Notes under the pieces: model-generated | The model's database searches: none | Told to the model about the DNA's origin: nothing | What the model saw: the letters and a program-made list of their open reading frames with translations, nothing else | Assembly: GCF_030272615.1 (NCBI RefSeq) | Contig: NC_081406.1 | Span: 484,251,900-484,315,899, forward strand | Direction: 5' to 3' | Source of the DNA: Cryptomeria japonica | Lineage: Eukaryota > Streptophyta > Pinopsida > Cupressales > Cupressaceae | Length of the DNA: 64,000 nt | Translations under genes and position numbers: made by a program | Shown: positions 35,599 to 48,100 of the stretch, in pieces | Position numbering within the stretch: the stretch's first letter is position 1 | Layout of the letters: the number at the start of each line of letters is the position of its first letter

Positions 35599-37519
35599 AT
35601 TCCTAGGATATTCCACAAAGAGAAAAGATCTCAAATGTTTCAACAATAGGACTCAGAGAATGGTTGAAAGCATCAATGTTAGAGTTAATGAAACCTCTGA
35701 GAAACCTGAGAAAACCGATAGTGAGCAAGTAAGAGAGGAACCGGTAGTAACCTTCTAGGAACCGGTTGCAAAACAACCTAGCACCAGTAACAGTGCTCCT
35801 ACACCAGTAGATGTTGATGCTGATGAAGATGAGGATGAAGAAGAAAAGCAAGAGGAAATAACTAAGATCATTCCTAGGTATGTAAAGCTAAATCATGATC
35901 CAAAGAAGATCATAGGAGACAAAGATGTAGGAATTCTTACAAGAAGAAAGGTCAGAGAAAATTCTTGCATGATCTCTGAATTTGAGCCTAAAACATTCAA
36001 AGAGGCACATAAAGATGAAGACTGGATCAAGGCAATGGAAGAGGAACTTGACCAAATAGAAAAGAATGGTACATGGTCTTTGGTATCTAGACCTGAGCAT
36101 AAAAATGTCATAGGCACCAAATGGGTTTTCAGAAATAAGCTGAATGAAGATGGAACAATGGTAAGAAACAATGCCAGACTAGTGTGTAAAGGATATGCTC
36201 AAGAAGAAGGAGAAGACTATAGAGAAACCTTTTCTCCAGTAGACAAATTAGAAGGAGTTCGTATGCTTCTTGCATATGCAACCTCCAAGGGATTCAAAGT
36301 ATATCAAACGGATGTAAAATCTGCATTCCTGAATGGAATACTAGAAGAGGAGGTGTATATAGAGAAATCGGATGGGTTTTCCCTATCAGAAGATAGTGAC
36401 ATGGTGTGTAGGCTACATAAAGCCCTGTATGGACTAAAGCAGGCACCTAGAGCATGGTATGAACACTTAAACTCCCATCTTGTGAAGATTGGATTTGAAA
36501 GAACAAGTGAAGATAGCAATATCTACTTGAAATTAGAAGGAGATCTGATTCTAATCTGTGAAGTATTTGTTGATGACATAATTTTTGGAGGAGATGACAA
36601 GATGAGTCATGATTTTGCAGATGAGATGAAAAAGGAATTTGAGATGTCACTTATAGGGGAGATTAAGTTCTTCATTAGATGACAGATTCAACAAATGAAA
36701 GATGGAATCTTTATCACTCAGTCCAAGTATGCCAAAGAGGTGTTGAAGACCTTTGGCATGGAAGACAACAAACTGGTTGGTACACCGATGGTGACCAGTT
36801 GTAAACTATCAAAGAAGGATGACTCAGCATTGGTAAATGAGAAGGAATACCGATCAATGATTGGTAAATTGCACTATGTAGTACATAGCAGACCGGACAT
36901 TGCACATGCAGTGGGCATTACTACATGGTTCCAAAAAAGTCCAAGAGAATCCCACTTGGTAGCAATCAAGCGGATTCTTAGATATCTAAAGGGAACTATT
37001 GACTATGGATTATGGTATCTATACAATAATGATTTCAACCTAAAAGTGTTTACAAATGTTGATTGGGCTGGTAATGTGGACAACCGGAAGAGCAAAACCG
37101 GTGGTGCATTCTTTCTTGGTGGTAGACTAGTCTCATGGTTGAGTAAGAAGCAGAGTTGTATCTCTCAGTCTATAGCAGAAGCGAAGTATGTTGCAACATT
37201 TATGAACTGCACCTAGACAATTTGGATGAAGCATGTATTAAATGGCTTCAAAGTTCCTATATCTGAACTGGTAAGTATATTTTGTGACAACACAAGTGCA
37301 ATTAACATCTCCAAGAATCCGGTTTTACAAGCTAGAACCAAGTACTTCTAGCTCAAGTATCATTTCTTGAGGGAGAAGGTTCAGAACAAAGAGGTTGTAC
37401 TAGAACATGTTTCTAGTAAGGAGCAGTTAGTAGAAATATTCACCAAGCCTCTACTGAAGGCTATCTTTACCTATTTGAGAGGCGAATTAGGGGTGCTACC
37501 CCTTCAAGAGGTAAACTAA
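35599..37519 (+). pseudogene. Cop3 integrase C-term, reverse transcriptase and RNase H (3' part of polyprotein)
   Basis: This resumes the Cop3 frame after J: FLGYSTKRKDLKCFNNRTQ, an acidic linker, then reverse transcriptase with [48 protein letters not shown] and [15 protein letters not shown] (35969-36682). The catalytic block is FVDDIIFGG (about 36570). RNase H follows: HSRPDIAHAVG, FTNVDWAGNVDNRKS (first Asp of DAD-type motif lost), SWLSKKQSCISQSIAEAKY, and it ends LQEVN-stop at 37519. The frame stays open across the whole stretch apart from about four stops (35756, 36680, 37214, about 37348). It is the best preserved polymerase in the window. Confidence 0.95.
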
Positions 37520-37583
37520 AGGTGTGTGCTCCACATCAGTCAGGTCTTACATAGATATATCCTTTTTTAGGATTGGTGTGTTG

Positions 37584-38693
37584 TGTTGGCATTTTTGATG
37601 TATTAATGCTATGATTGTCATTGATGGACACACACTTGATTTGAGATCACTTTTTGTATGTATGAGTTAAAGCTCAACTGGTATTTGTTCCAACCAGTAC
37701 AATGTATTATAGTCTTTAGACTATCGGTGTTTTGCAGAAAGTGTTTACCAATTCAAAGCGGTATGAAGACCCCAAGTGGTTCGAGGATCTCAAAGTGGTA
37801 CAAAGGAATGAAGTGGCACAACTCATATTTCCCAGTCTTCATTATTGTCAAATCGGAAACCGGTATTTTGCTTGAACCGGTAATACTCTGTGATGAGTTA
37901 CCAACCGGCATTCTGTGATGAGTTACCATCCACCGATTGTTTGACGATGCCGACACTTTAACAATTCTTTTTGTGTCATGTTACAGAATATGTCTAGATG
38001 CATTGAACCTAGGAAATTGTATTGTAATCCTATTGGACCGACATGAAATCAAATTCCTTTATAAGGACATCATGTCTAGGGTTTTATGTTGTTGCTATGT
38101 TTTAAGGTGGTTGATGAGTTAGAGAGTGTGTGAATGTGTTGAAGACTGAAGTAATGCTGGAATGCATTAGGAACGAGCTATCAAGGATCTAACCAAGCAA
38201 TCTGTGCTATTTACTAGATCACTCACTTGTTGATTACTCACATCTTTGACAAGTTTGAAGCCCTTAATCGGGAAGGCCCAAAAGCCTTTTGTAAATCCTC
38301 TAACAAGGTGGTTCAAATCTGTGGATCTAAAATCCTCTAGCAAGGTAGTCCTTAACTGGACTTATCTCCTAACCGAGATTGAAGATTCCTAACAGGATCT
38401 ATTCTGGTAAAGAACATTGTATGACCTTAACCGGTTTGGTTCCTATTCTGTAGATAGTTACTTGTGAGTTCCATATCACCGTGATTTCTCCCATTTGGGT
38501 TTCCACGTCAAAATCTCTTATGTTATGGTGTTTGTGCTTCTGTGGGTGAATGCATTATTTGCTATTTGGTTTGCATGTGTGCTAACCAGTTTGTCTGCTA
38601 AACTATTTTACCAGTTTACTGGTAGTCTAGTAAAGTGTTTAAGTACAGTAATTATTGGCATACTAATTCACCCCCCCCTCTTAGTATTCATTA
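37584..38693 (+). repeat. Family-H solo LTR in Cop3
   Basis: 1110 bp from TGTTGGCATTTTTG to TATTCATTA (end mutated from TCATCA), flanked by perfect TGTTG duplications (37579-37583 and 38694-38698). No internal sequence, so LTR-LTR recombination has removed the body. Hairpin arms ATACTAA (38660-38666) and TTAGTAT (38681-38687). ACCGGTA-like words at 37860-37910. Confidence 0.94.
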
Positions 38694-38698
38694 TGTTG

Positions 38699-38883
38699 AA
38701 GGATGCTACTCCTTAGGGGGAGCAGCATAGTGGAACATAGATGTGTATGCCTCCACTTTGGCATTGTTTTCAAAGGGGGAGAAGATGTGAAGTGGAGAAG
38801 ATATCTGCAGTATTGGGGAGAAGATGCGAAGAAAAAGCAGAAAGATATCTTTGTATATTGCCATCAATGCTAAAGGGGGAGAT
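38699..38883 (+). promoter_or_regulatory. Cop3 3' untranslated region with polypurine tracts
   Basis: Three G-rich purine tracts: TTAGGGGGAGCAG (38713), TCAAAGGGGGAGAAG (38770) and TAAAGGGGGAGAT (38871-38883) directly before the LTR. Arms ATTGCCATCAATG (38857-38869) and CATTGATGTCAAT (38932-38944) pair at 12 of 13 positions. Confidence 0.8.
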
Positions 38884-40374
38884 TGTTGGCATATGTGCAG
38901 ATCATGATGACATGATGATATTGTATGTTGTCATTGATGTCAATATGCTAAAGTATGAACCGGTATGTTGTAGTAAGCAAACTGGCAAGAGAACCAGTAT
39001 GATGTTGTAAACCGGTATTTGTGAAAAAGTGAAGCGGTATGTTGGAATGAGAACCGGTGTATGGAAGTTTTCTATTGGGGTTTCATTTGGCATGACTATC
39101 GATTGGTTGTCTCAGCTTCAGGATTTCTGGTTGATGCATTCCAAGATTGTACGATTCAACCATTGACATCTTGTGATGAGTTAGCTTTGTAATGAAGAAT
39201 AGATAAGTGTTGCCACATCACCCTTATGCGCGCAAAGGATTACCTTGAGGAACTTGCATGGAGATTGATCCTATCTACCTCAGGAATGTGCAAAGTCTCT
39301 GTAAATGGTGCAGAGCGCGTGATGAGTTATCAACTTCCTAAAGCGAAAAAGAATGAACGTTGGAGAATGTCTTAAGATCTTTTCAAGACTATTGTATTTG
39401 ATGCAGTGTGATTAACGGTCAGGATTGAACTGACTAGATTGTAAAACCTAAATGTTTAGGGTTTAGGGTTTATGCTACCAACATATCTGTTTCCTATAAG
39501 GTCGATGATGTTTTTCATTTTGAAGTTGTTGGCAAATGTTATGTGTGTATCCCAGTGAGTGATACTTGATTCTTGCTAGATCAGAGAAGTGTGTTGATAC
39601 CTGTAGAGTGTGATTGCTAAAGAGGAGGAGCTAAAGTGGATCCGCCTTGGCATTGAGTGTTGTTATCAGATCAGTGTATTACCTATTGACTTCTAACCAT
39701 TTCAGCAATTGGAAAATCCCTTAATCGGGTAGCTTTAACATGCTTTTGTGTAAATCCTTTAACAGGGTGACTCAATTCAATGAGTTCTTCAAATCCTCTT
39801 GCGAGGTAACCTTTAACAAGGTTCTAACCTTTAACCGGGTATTTAGCCATCCCTTAACTGGGTGATCCCTAGTAGGATCGGTTCTTAGCAGAACCTATTG
39901 TAATAGTCTTTAACCAGACTAGGCTCCTAATAGAGAAGAGTTCAAAAAAGTTCAAGAACACTTTGTGGGTATTCATCCCCACCGTGGTTTTTCCCAGTTG
40001 GGTTTCCATGTGAAAAATCAGTGTGTCATGTGTGATGCCTTTCATGTGATGGTTTAGTGTTTTATGTCAAACTGGTAAAATATGTTGAACTAGCAGTCAT
40101 TATATTTTTGATGATAGATTACTTGTTTATGCATAAGGGTGAAGTGGAAATGAGGTATTAGATTGTATGGAAATCTAAGGGTTACTGATTTATGTCTTTC
40201 ATATTCTCACTGTGTTTTACCAGTAGTAATCTGATTTAGACCGGTGTTAGTGCTTGCTAGTCAAAGTTCAGTGTGTGCAGTCAAAACAGTTTAGGGAAAG
40301 TGTTTTTGCCTGTACTGATTCACCTCCCCCTCTCAGTACCGGTTTGGTACTAAATGTTTATCATTTATTCATCA
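38884..40374 (+). repeat. Cop3 3' LTR
   Basis: 1491 bp matching 16310-17816, followed by the target duplication ACCCC (40375-40379). Confidence 0.95.
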
Positions 40375-40379
40375 ACCCC

Positions 40380-40406
40380 CCCTCTCAGTGTTATTGGTTT
40401 CGAACA
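40380..40406 (+). repeat. NAQ-1 3' LTR, last 27 bases
   Basis: It carries CTCTCAGTGTTATTGG and the terminal GAACA, collinear with 3694-3720. This closes NAQ-1 before the Cop1 sequence resumes with GATAT. Confidence 0.9.
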
Positions 40407-40411
40407 GATAT

Positions 40412-42297
40412 GACCTTAAAAAAATAATCTTCAATCTTTTCTCTATCTCAACTTTAGCTTAAACTTTTTAAAAGCCTCATATTTCTCCCTTTAAAAAGTA
40501 ACCCACATCATTCTAGAATAATCATCAATGATTAGCATAAAATATTTGTCACCTTGAAAACTTTTATCTCTAGCAAGGCCACACAAATCAGTCTGAATAA
40601 GATCAAGAACATCATTAGATTTGTCTTATATTCTCTTGAAAGAGGTTCTAACCTATTTTCCTATTTGACATTCTTTACATACCGGATTATAGGGATTCAC
40701 AATCTTAGGTATATTTGTAACTACCTTAGTTGAACTGATCTTCACAATGCAATCAAAATTCACATGACATAGCGAACTCTCATCAATTTGTGCAATCAAA
40801 CATGTCTTCTAATCGGAATTCAAATGAAATATATTACCTTTTGTCTATGTACCAGTTGTAATCTCCAAACTAGATCTATTAATGATTTTGCATTTTCCAT
40901 CCTTGAACCGTAATTAAAATCCCTTATCCACCAATTGTCCTACACTTAAAAGATTATGCCTTAAACCTTCAACATAATAAACATTATTTGTATTGTGCTT
41001 ACCATCCAATGATATAGTTCCTTTTCCTTTGAGCATACATGCCTTGTCGTCTCCAAATCTAACAAGATCGCCATCAAATTATTGAAAAGATAGAAACTTC
41101 CTTTTATCTCCAGTCATATGATGTGAACATCCACTATCAATTACCCATTCAGCTTTGTCTTTAATTTTAGCAGCAAGTGCCTTCTCTTTAGGTACATTTT
41201 ATTCCACTATCGGAACACCTTCCTTGATAGCTAGGAACACCCATTCCTTTCCATTTCTAGAACCACTAGTAGACTCTTATGTCGGTTCATCATGAGAATC
41301 AACCACACCTTCCTCATCCGCTATGTAGCATGATTTATCTCAATTTTCTTGTACTTATACTTGTTCTAATATCTAGGGTTAGGTTTAAAAGATATTCTAT
41401 CTCTTTCTTCAAATCTTGAATTCCTTTTAGGACATCTAGATGCAAAATTACCAATCTTATTACATACAAAACATTTAAAAGGTGTTTTTCCTTCATACTT
41501 ACTTCCTACCGGTCATTTAGGTACTCTTCTAGCAAAGAGGGCTTCAAGTTGCTCAAATTATTCATCTTCTCTCTTCATATCATCCAATCTTTCTTTCTAT
41601 TTGATGATGTAGATGCATGAAAAGCAGGTTCAAACTTCACATCTCTACAAGGTCCAAATTCTTCAAGCTCAAAAGGAGATAATTTCCCAACCAAGGTATC
41701 TCTATTCATAGAAGTATTAGCCATTGTTCTCAATTCATTAATTGCAGTGACCTTAATCTTGTAAGCTGGTGGTAAATCTCTTAGAACTTTAGAAACTATT
41801 ACATCTTCACTCAGAGTTCCACAACAACATTAAATTCCCTTAACAATCTCATTTACGCTTTCCATGAATGCAATAATCCTTTCATCCTCTTCCATCTTCA
41901 AGTTTTCATATCTCATCAGGTAACCATCAAGTTTAGCAATCTTCATAGTAGGGTCACCTTAATTAAGAGTCTCCAACATGTCCCATATAGCCTTTGTAGA
42001 TGATTTGTCAGTTAATCTCATTATTTGTTGATCAGACAGTGCACACAAGAGGGATTCTCTTGCTATACAATCATTCTCAAGCTCCTTATCCAAGTTTGTC
42101 AGAGGAGGGTTGCCAGATGCCAGATTATAAGTTGTAACACCATTCTCTATGATCTCTTTAATCTCCTTACCAAGAGATCTCATATGAGTCTCCATCTAAA
42201 TCTTCCATACTCTATAATTTGTTCCATCAAGGCTAGGAATATCTCTCCTAAAGATAGCAATAGATGAACCAGATGAACTTGAACTATTAGTCGCCAT
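40412..42297 (-). pseudogene. Cop1 gag, protease and integrase N-term
   Basis: Gag starts at 42297 (MATNSSSSGSS, then LDGTNYRVWKI), a Copia Gag of the UBN2 type. It continues with KELENDCIARESLLCAL and KMEEDERIIAFMESVNEI. A knuckle CFVCNKIGNFASRC lies near 41460 (His replaced by Asn). Protease has EWVIDSGCSHHMTGD near 41110-41150 and GLRHNLLSVGQLVD near 40960. The integrase zinc region (CHVNFDCIVK, CKECQIGK) and start of the core (IQTDLCG, YFMLIIDDYSRMMWVTF) run to the NAQ-1 insertion. Many stops. The frame continues at 2812 and below. Confidence 0.92.
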
Positions 42298-42340
42298 AGG
42301 ATCTTCCTCTAGTGTTTAAGCTTCTTGAGAGAGGACCATA

Positions 42341-42352
42341 GCTCTAATACCA
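42341..42352 (-). promoter_or_regulatory. Cop1 primer binding site
   Basis: On the minus strand TGGTATTAGAGC lies two bases after the 5' LTR; one C-to-T change from the initiator-Met site. Confidence 0.87.
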
Positions 42353-42354
42353 AT

Positions 42355-43560
42355 TGTTAGATAGTTCAAATAACCGAAAGACAACTGAGAGAGAGGGTGG
42401 GGGGGGGGGGGGGGGGGCGAATCAGTTGTTGCCAAACCTTAAGCAATTAAAAATTTAATACTAAAATCCAAAAGATCAATACCGGAATGCATAAACCAAA
42501 TACCAAAATAGAAAATAAACCAATTAAGCATAAACAAAAATTAGAGAATAAGTACCATCCACATGACACCAAGATTTATACGTGGGAAGCCTACCCACAA
42601 TTAGATAATACTTCTATAATAAGTATGTGAATTACAATTGAGGGTCATGCACTTGTAGGAAGGCCAACAACCTAGAACACACTTCTCATCACAAAAGGAG
42701 TATCACTGACTAAATAGAAATCCAGACTAGAATCTAGAGAAATGAATGAACTATAAAGATAGCATCTCATATGCTTGAATACAGTTCTAGTTAAGCTCAA
42801 TACCGGAGGACTAAATCCTCATACATAAACCCAACTCGATCACCAATGATCAGCCAAATCCTCTACCTGAATGCTTATTACATTATCCGCTCCTTACATA
42901 TCCATATCCCATTCTTATATCATGATCTACAATGAGATTTTACATCATATAAATACAAACCCTTGACCATAAAAAATAAGTTCGGCCACCAGACAATAAA
43001 AAAATTACATAATTACAAAAAATGTTGGCTTGAGACTAAACAAATAATTTCCAACCCATAAGAGATCCCAAAAACACATCGAGAGGTCCAATCCACACAT
43101 TACATTAAGTCAATCCATAACCTAGACAATACCGAGACCTAATATAGGTCCATACACATTAAAGAAATAATCCCAATAAACTAAGTATCGAACATGATCA
43201 CCATCAACATCCTAAATCTCCACTAGAAGCCGCACCAACACCACTTATGCATATCATCAAAGATTTTCATCAAAGATCTTCATCAAAGCTCTGCCAGTGA
43301 AACCGTCGCCAGAATAATAAACCAAGCTTGCCAACAAACATGGTAGCATCCAATCACCAAATTAAAACCAACTGACTGAACATGAGCATGAATAAGCCAA
43401 TTCCATAACCCAAACATACCAGAGCATACTGTATCATAATGATCTAATCCAACGAGAAAGCAAACAACCTACAAGGACCATAAGGATACCGATAAAGAAG
43501 CCAAAACAACTAGTGTTGAAATCAATGCAACACATAATCAATTCCTCCAAATGGCCAATA
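42355..43560 (-). repeat. Cop1 5' LTR
   Basis: 1206 bp, matching 49387-50612. Hairpin arms (plus strand) GACAACTGA (42380-42388) and TCAGTTGTT (42422-42430). The loop contains an unusually long G run, about 42398-42417. Confidence 0.93.
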
Positions 43561-43562
43561 AT

Positions 43563-44740
43563 TTGTCACTAGATTACCAGAACCTTAAGCAATTAATACT
43601 TTAATACCAGAACCCAAAATATCAATACTAGAATGCATAAACCAATTACCAAAATAGTAGATAAACCAATTAAGCACAAGCAACAATCAGAGAATAAATA
43701 CCATCCACATGAAACCAAGATTTGTATGTGGAAAACCTGGTAATGGGAAAAACCATAGTGGGAAGCCTGCCCACAGTAAAATAATACTTCCATAGTAAGT
43801 ATGTGATTACAAATGAGGGGCCTACACTTGCAGGAAGGCCAACAGCCTAGAGCACACTGCTCATTACAAAATGAGTCTCACTGACTACATAAAAATCTAG
43901 ACTACAATTCGGAAGAGAGAATGAACCGTAATGATATCATCTTCTATGCCCGAGTACAATTCTGGTTAAGCTCAATACCAGAGGACTAAATCCTCTTACA
44001 TAAACCCAACTCAATCACCAATGATCGAACAAATCCTTTGCATGAATTATTATTATATTATTCACTCCTTATATATCCATATCCCATTACATATGATCTA
44101 CAATGAGATCTTAAATCATATATATACAAACCCTCGACCACAAACAATAAGGTCATCCACCAAACAATAAAACAATTACATAATTACAAAACATGTCATC
44201 TTGAGACCAAAAAAATAATATCCAACCCATAAGACATCTTGGAAAGACATCAATAAGTCCAATCAACCCCTTACATTAAGCTGGCCCATAACCTAAACCG
44301 GAACCCAATCTAGGTCCACACATGCTAAAGCAATGATCCCAATCAGCCAAGTCTCAAACAAAATCACCATCAGCACCCTGAATCTCTACTAGAATCCACA
44401 CCAACACCACTTACATATGCATAACATCAAAAGATCTTCAACAAAGCTCTGTTAGTGAAACCCTCACGGGATAAACAAACCAATCTTACCAGCATACAGG
44501 GTAGCATCCGATCAACAAATCAAAACCAAGTGACTGAACATGAATCTAAGTAGCATGAATAAGCCAATTCCATAAGCCAAGAAATACTAAAGCATGCCAG
44601 ATCATCATGATCCAATCAACCAGAAACCAAACAACCTACTAGGACCAGAAGAATACCCATAAATAGCCAAAATATCTAGTGTTGACATCAATGACAAAAC
44701 ATCAATGCAACACATAATAAATTCCTCCAAATGGCCAACA
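43563..44740 (-). repeat. Cop2 3' LTR, missing its end
   Basis: It matches 49440-50612. The segment equivalent to 49387-49438, which carries the end hairpin, is absent. Confidence 0.92.
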
Positions 44741-45105
44741 ATCTCCCGCTTTGGCATTGATGGCAATACTAGATGTGAAAAACATCCAAGTGCCAAGAAA
44801 AGCCAAACAAATCTCCCACACAAAGATATAGCAATGAAGTTCTAATCCATACTCCCTGTAAATGATATCACAATTAAGTTCTACAAATTTCTCCCACTAA
44901 TGTATATATCCCTTAAGTTTTTCACATGAATATCTCTCCCCCTTTGACATCAATTCCACAAATCTGATATAAATATCAAAGAAAAAATAAAAAACCACTG
45001 AATCATAAGGCTAACTACTCCCTCTGAGTAGTAGCATCCCCACATCAATCTAAAATGAATAATATCTTTGATAATGCATATCGGACTGATGCTAAATAGC
45101 ATCAA
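44741..45105 (-). promoter_or_regulatory. Cop2 3' untranslated region with polypurine tracts
   Basis: The minus strand reads CCAAAGCGGGAGAT next to the LTR and further G-rich purine tracts near 44938 and 45021. Arms CTAGTGTTGACATCAATG (44676-44693) and CATTGATGGCAATACTAG (44755-44772) pair at 16 of 18 positions, the longest example here. Confidence 0.8.
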
Positions 45106-48100
45106 TCAATTCTCTGCCAGAGGGGTAGAAACCCCTAATCTATCTCTGACGTACTCAAATGATTCTTTAGGCAAAGGTTTAGTGAAAATATCTACAATCT
45201 GCTCTTTAGTGTTTACATAAACCAATCTAACTTCATTTTCTTCCACCTTCTTCTTAAAGAAGTTATACTTGATAGATATGTGCTTTGTCTTAGAGTGAAA
45301 TACCAGATTCTTTGATATGTCTATAGTAGTAGATTTATCATAGTCAATAACTACCAGTCCAATGCAATGCACTTTAATGTCCTTCAACATTTTCTTCATC
45401 CATAGAGCTTGTGTACAACTAGTAGCAGTAGCAACATACTCAACTTTAGTAGTAGATAAAGAAGCACACGATTGTTTCTTGCTGATCCATGAAATAAGTT
45501 TCTTTCCAAGCAAGAAATCTCCATTGGAAGTACTTTTCCAGTCATCAACATCACCTGCCCAATCTGCATCTGTATATGCATATAAAGTAAAGTCATCATC
45601 CTTAGGGTACCACAAACCATATTCAGATGTACCTTGCAAGTATCTAAATTTTTTTTTCACTGCACTCTCATGATCTTGTCTAGGATCACTTTTATATCTT
45701 GATGCAATGCAAACATCATTCATTATATCAGGCCTAGTCTAAGTCAAATATAGAAGACCTCCAATCATAAACTTGTATCTTGTAGGATTTACTGGTACAG
45801 ATTCATCTTCCCTTGTCAATTTCTCACTTGTAACCATAGGAGTACTTACCGGTTTGGAGTCTTCCATGCCAAATTTCTTCAACAATTCCCTAGCATACTT
45901 AGTTTGATAGATGAAAATACCTTTATCAGTCTGAGTAATCTACAAACCTAAGAAAAATTTAGTTTCCCCAATCATAGAAATTTCAAATTCTTTCTCCTTA
46001 TTTTTAGAAAATTCCATGCACAACTTATCTTCACCTCCAAAAATGATGTCATCAACAAATACCTCAATAATTAGTATATCATCATTAGTGACTTAATAAT
46101 ATACATTACTGTCACCATTATCTTTAGTGAAACCAAGCTTCAAAAGATAGTTGTCTAACCTTGCATACCATGCTCTAGGTGCCTGTTTCAATCCATATAA
46201 ATCTTTCCTTAACCTGTAAACTATGTTTTTATCATATGAAAGTGAAAAACCATCAAGTTGGTAAATATAAACATCCTCAACAAGATCCCCATTTAGAAAG
46301 GAAAACTTAACATCCATTTGATAAACCTTGTAGTTTTTATGTGCAACATAGGCAAGAAATAATCTTGCAACTTCAATCCTAGCTACAGGTGCATAATTTT
46401 CACCATAATCAATTCCTTCCTTCTGAGAATATCCTTTACAAACCAATCTATCTTTTTTCCTTACAACTTGTCCATCTTGATTCAACTTATTCCTAAAAAC
46501 CCATTTAGTTCCAATAACATTCTTATTTTTAGGTTGGGGAACTAAAATCCATGTGTTATTCTTCTCTATCTTATCTAATTCTTCTTCCATAGCTTTCATC
46601 CAACATTCATCTTTACATGCTTCAATTACTGATACTGGTTCAACTTGAGAAATTAAACATAGCTAATTATTTTCCAATCTCCTTCTTGTCATCACTCCAT
46701 TGTTCTTATCCATAATGATCTGATCTTCTGAATGATTCAATCTCACATACCTAGACGTCTTCAAATTCTATGTACCTCTTTCCTATTCTTCAATTACTGT
46801 TGAATTTTTTGTTACTACCAGAGTAATTGGTTCAACATTTTGTTCTAGTAAAGGTGTTATCGGTTCAATTATGATCATTTCTATTGCTGGTTCTTGCTCA
46901 TAAACTCTTATTTGACTTTTAATCAACTCATCCACCTTGACATTAGCGCTTTCAACAATTCTCTGCAATCTCTTGTTATAACATCTATATGCTTTGTTTT
47001 CATTAGAATAACCAAGAAATATTCCTTCATAAAATCTAGGATCAAATTTACCAATGAAATCATCTCTCCTGATATAATATTTACTACCAAAGATTCTGAA
47101 ATACTTAACTGTGGGTGTATTGCCAAATCATAACTCATAAGGTGTCTTACCGATTTCTCCTTTGATATGTACTATGTTGAATGTATAAACTATTGTGCTC
47201 ACTACTTCTCTCTAGTAGATATGAGGTAGATTAGCTTCCATCATCATAGTTATAGCAACATCCAAGATAGTGTTGTTCTTCCTTTCCATAACTCGATTTT
47301 GCTGAGGTGTCCGAGGAGCAGAAAATTTTCTCCCTATACTATGCTTCTTACAAAAGTTATTAAACTCACCAGATGTGAAATCTCCACCATGATATGACCT
47401 TAAACACTTAATCTTCAATCTTGTCTCAGTTTCAACTTTAGCTTTAAAGATTTTAAACTTTTCAAAAGCCTCAGATTTATCCCTTAGAAAAGTAACCCAC
47501 ATCATTCTAGAATAATCATCAATGATTAGCATAAAATATCTATCACCTTGAAAACTTTTAATTCTAGTAGGGCCACACAAATCAGTATGAATAAGATCAA
47601 GAACATTATTATATTTGTCTTGTATACTCTTAAAAGAGGTTCTGACCTATTTTCCCATTTGACATTCTTTACATACCAGATTATAGGGCTTCACAATGTT
47701 AAGTATATCTCTAACTACCTTAGTTGAACAGATGTTTACCATGCAATCAAAATGCACATGACAAATCTTGTTATGCCATAGTCAACTCTCATCAATTTGT
47801 GCAATCAAACATTTCTTCTCACCGGAATTCAAATGAAATTTATTACCTTTTGTCTAAGTACCGATTGTAATCTCCAATCTAGATCTATTAATTATTTTTC
47901 TTTTTCCATCCTTAAATTGTAATTGAAATTCCTCATCCACCAAATGTCCTACAATCACAATATTTTGCCTTAAACCTTCAACATAATAAACATTATCAGT
48001 ATTGTTCTTACCATCTAATGAAATAGTTCCTTTTCCTTTGACCATACATGCTTTGCAATCTCCAAATCTAACCAGATTGCCATCAATTTTTTGCAATGAT

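Larger units (their letters stand above)
16310..40374 (+). mobile_element. Cop3, autonomous-type Ty1/Copia element (outer limits, with nested insertions)
   Basis: This plus-strand element sits in the 3' LTR of NAQ-1 with a perfect 5-bp target duplication, ACCCC. It has LTRs of about 1.5 kb, a primer site, gag, protease, integrase, reverse transcriptase and RNase H in Copia order. J (20048-35593) splits the integrase, and a family-H solo LTR (37584-38693) lies in the 3' untranslated region. The LTRs differ by roughly 6% over their first 190 bases by eye, in keeping with an insertion later than NAQ-1. Confidence 0.94.
2813..40406 (+). mobile_element. NAQ-1, non-autonomous LTR retrotransposon (outer limits, with nested insertions)
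   Basis: This plus-strand element has LTRs at 2813-3720 and 15416-16309 plus 40380-40406, a primer binding site, a Gag-like ORF with four zinc knuckles and a long second ORF. No protease, integrase, reverse transcriptase or RNase H motif is visible. It lies in the Cop1 integrase. It is interrupted by NAQ-2 (7306-13922) and by Cop3 (16310-40374), so its own length is roughly 6.9 kb. NAQ is a label made up for this report. Membership is shown by the same order of parts in NAQ-2 and NAQ-3. Confidence 0.9.
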
